From Limosilactobacillus frumenti DSM 13145 (GTDB lineage: Bacteria; Bacillota; Bacilli; Lactobacillales; Lactobacillaceae), in contig NZ_AZER01000014.1 in NCBI RefSeq assembly GCF_001436045.1, positions 124,001-188,000 on the forward strand: a stretch of DNA of 64,000 bases. Reading direction: 5' to 3'. Shown here piece by piece: positions 63,976-64,000 of this stretch. Made by a program: the position numbers and the translations under genes. The first letter of the stretch is position 1. Each line of letters starts with the position of its first letter. The notes below the pieces were generated by a model. It was given only the letters and a program-made list of their open reading frames with translations, was not told the origin of the DNA and did not search any database.

Positions 63976-64000
63976 ATGTCAGAACAAACACAACGCTCAA
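63976..64000 (+). CDS. htrA: Start of a CDS, probably serine protease HtrA
   Basis: Only eight codons (MSEQTQRS) are inside the window, after GGGAGGATCATCA. The call rests solely on position: htrA follows walJ in lactobacilli. Confidence 0.45.

Overview
The window looks like a chromosome segment from a Lactobacillaceae species, most likely Limosilactobacillus or a close relative. This rests on gene order and protein character only, because no search was possible. It contains the replication origin. The classic Firmicutes block rpmH-rnpA-yidC-jag-mnmE-mnmG runs leftward on the minus strand from about 39.8 kb. dnaA-dnaN-yaaA-recF-gyrB-gyrA-rpsF-ssb-rpsR-gdpP-rplI-dnaB runs rightward from 40.3 kb, and the walRKHIJ two-component operon follows at 58-64 kb. 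DnaA boxes lie on both sides of dnaA, and an AT-rich unwinding element precedes dnaN.

Left arm (0-34 kb): the 3' end of a sugar acetyltransferase; thiolase with an orphan GatC-like PTS IIC and a YagU-like protein; a four-gene quaternary-amine (OpuC-type) ABC transporter divergent from an Rrf2 regulator and a NAD(P)-binding oxidoreductase; a MerR regulator with an MmcQ/YjbR-type fusion protein; a dehydrogenase and a feruloyl-esterase-like hydrolase; a T-box controlled asnA-asnS operon; a divergent cyclic-di-GMP module (diguanylate cyclase, EAL phosphodiesterase, PgaD-like and PgaC-like synthase proteins, degenerate EAL protein); ElaA-like acetyltransferase plus an AlaX-like editing protein behind a possible attenuator; a frameshifted dehydrogenase pseudogene; prolyl-tRNA editing protein, ribokinase and aldo/keto reductase; a second T-box (apparent Ile specifier) before a PanE-like reductase, aminotransferase and asparaginase; signal peptidase, murE and asnB.

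Right arm after dnaB: an MFS transporter, two identical tRNA-Lys(CTT) genes flanking a HAD-fold protein without its catalytic residues and a membrane/zinc-ribbon MerR protein, then walRKHIJ and the first codons of a probable htrA.

The least explained element lies between murE and asnB (31.5-31.9 kb). A consensus promoter overlapping a perfect cre site drives a minus-strand transcript of about 370 nt. It carries two 88-nt repeats spaced 128 nt apart, each encoding a near-identical nine-residue peptide with its own ribosome binding site, and it ends in a strong terminator. Other structures worth following are two hairpins of about 100 nt between gyrB and gyrA, a three-way-junction leader before gdpP, and a promoter-hairpin-terminator leader before the elaA-like gene.
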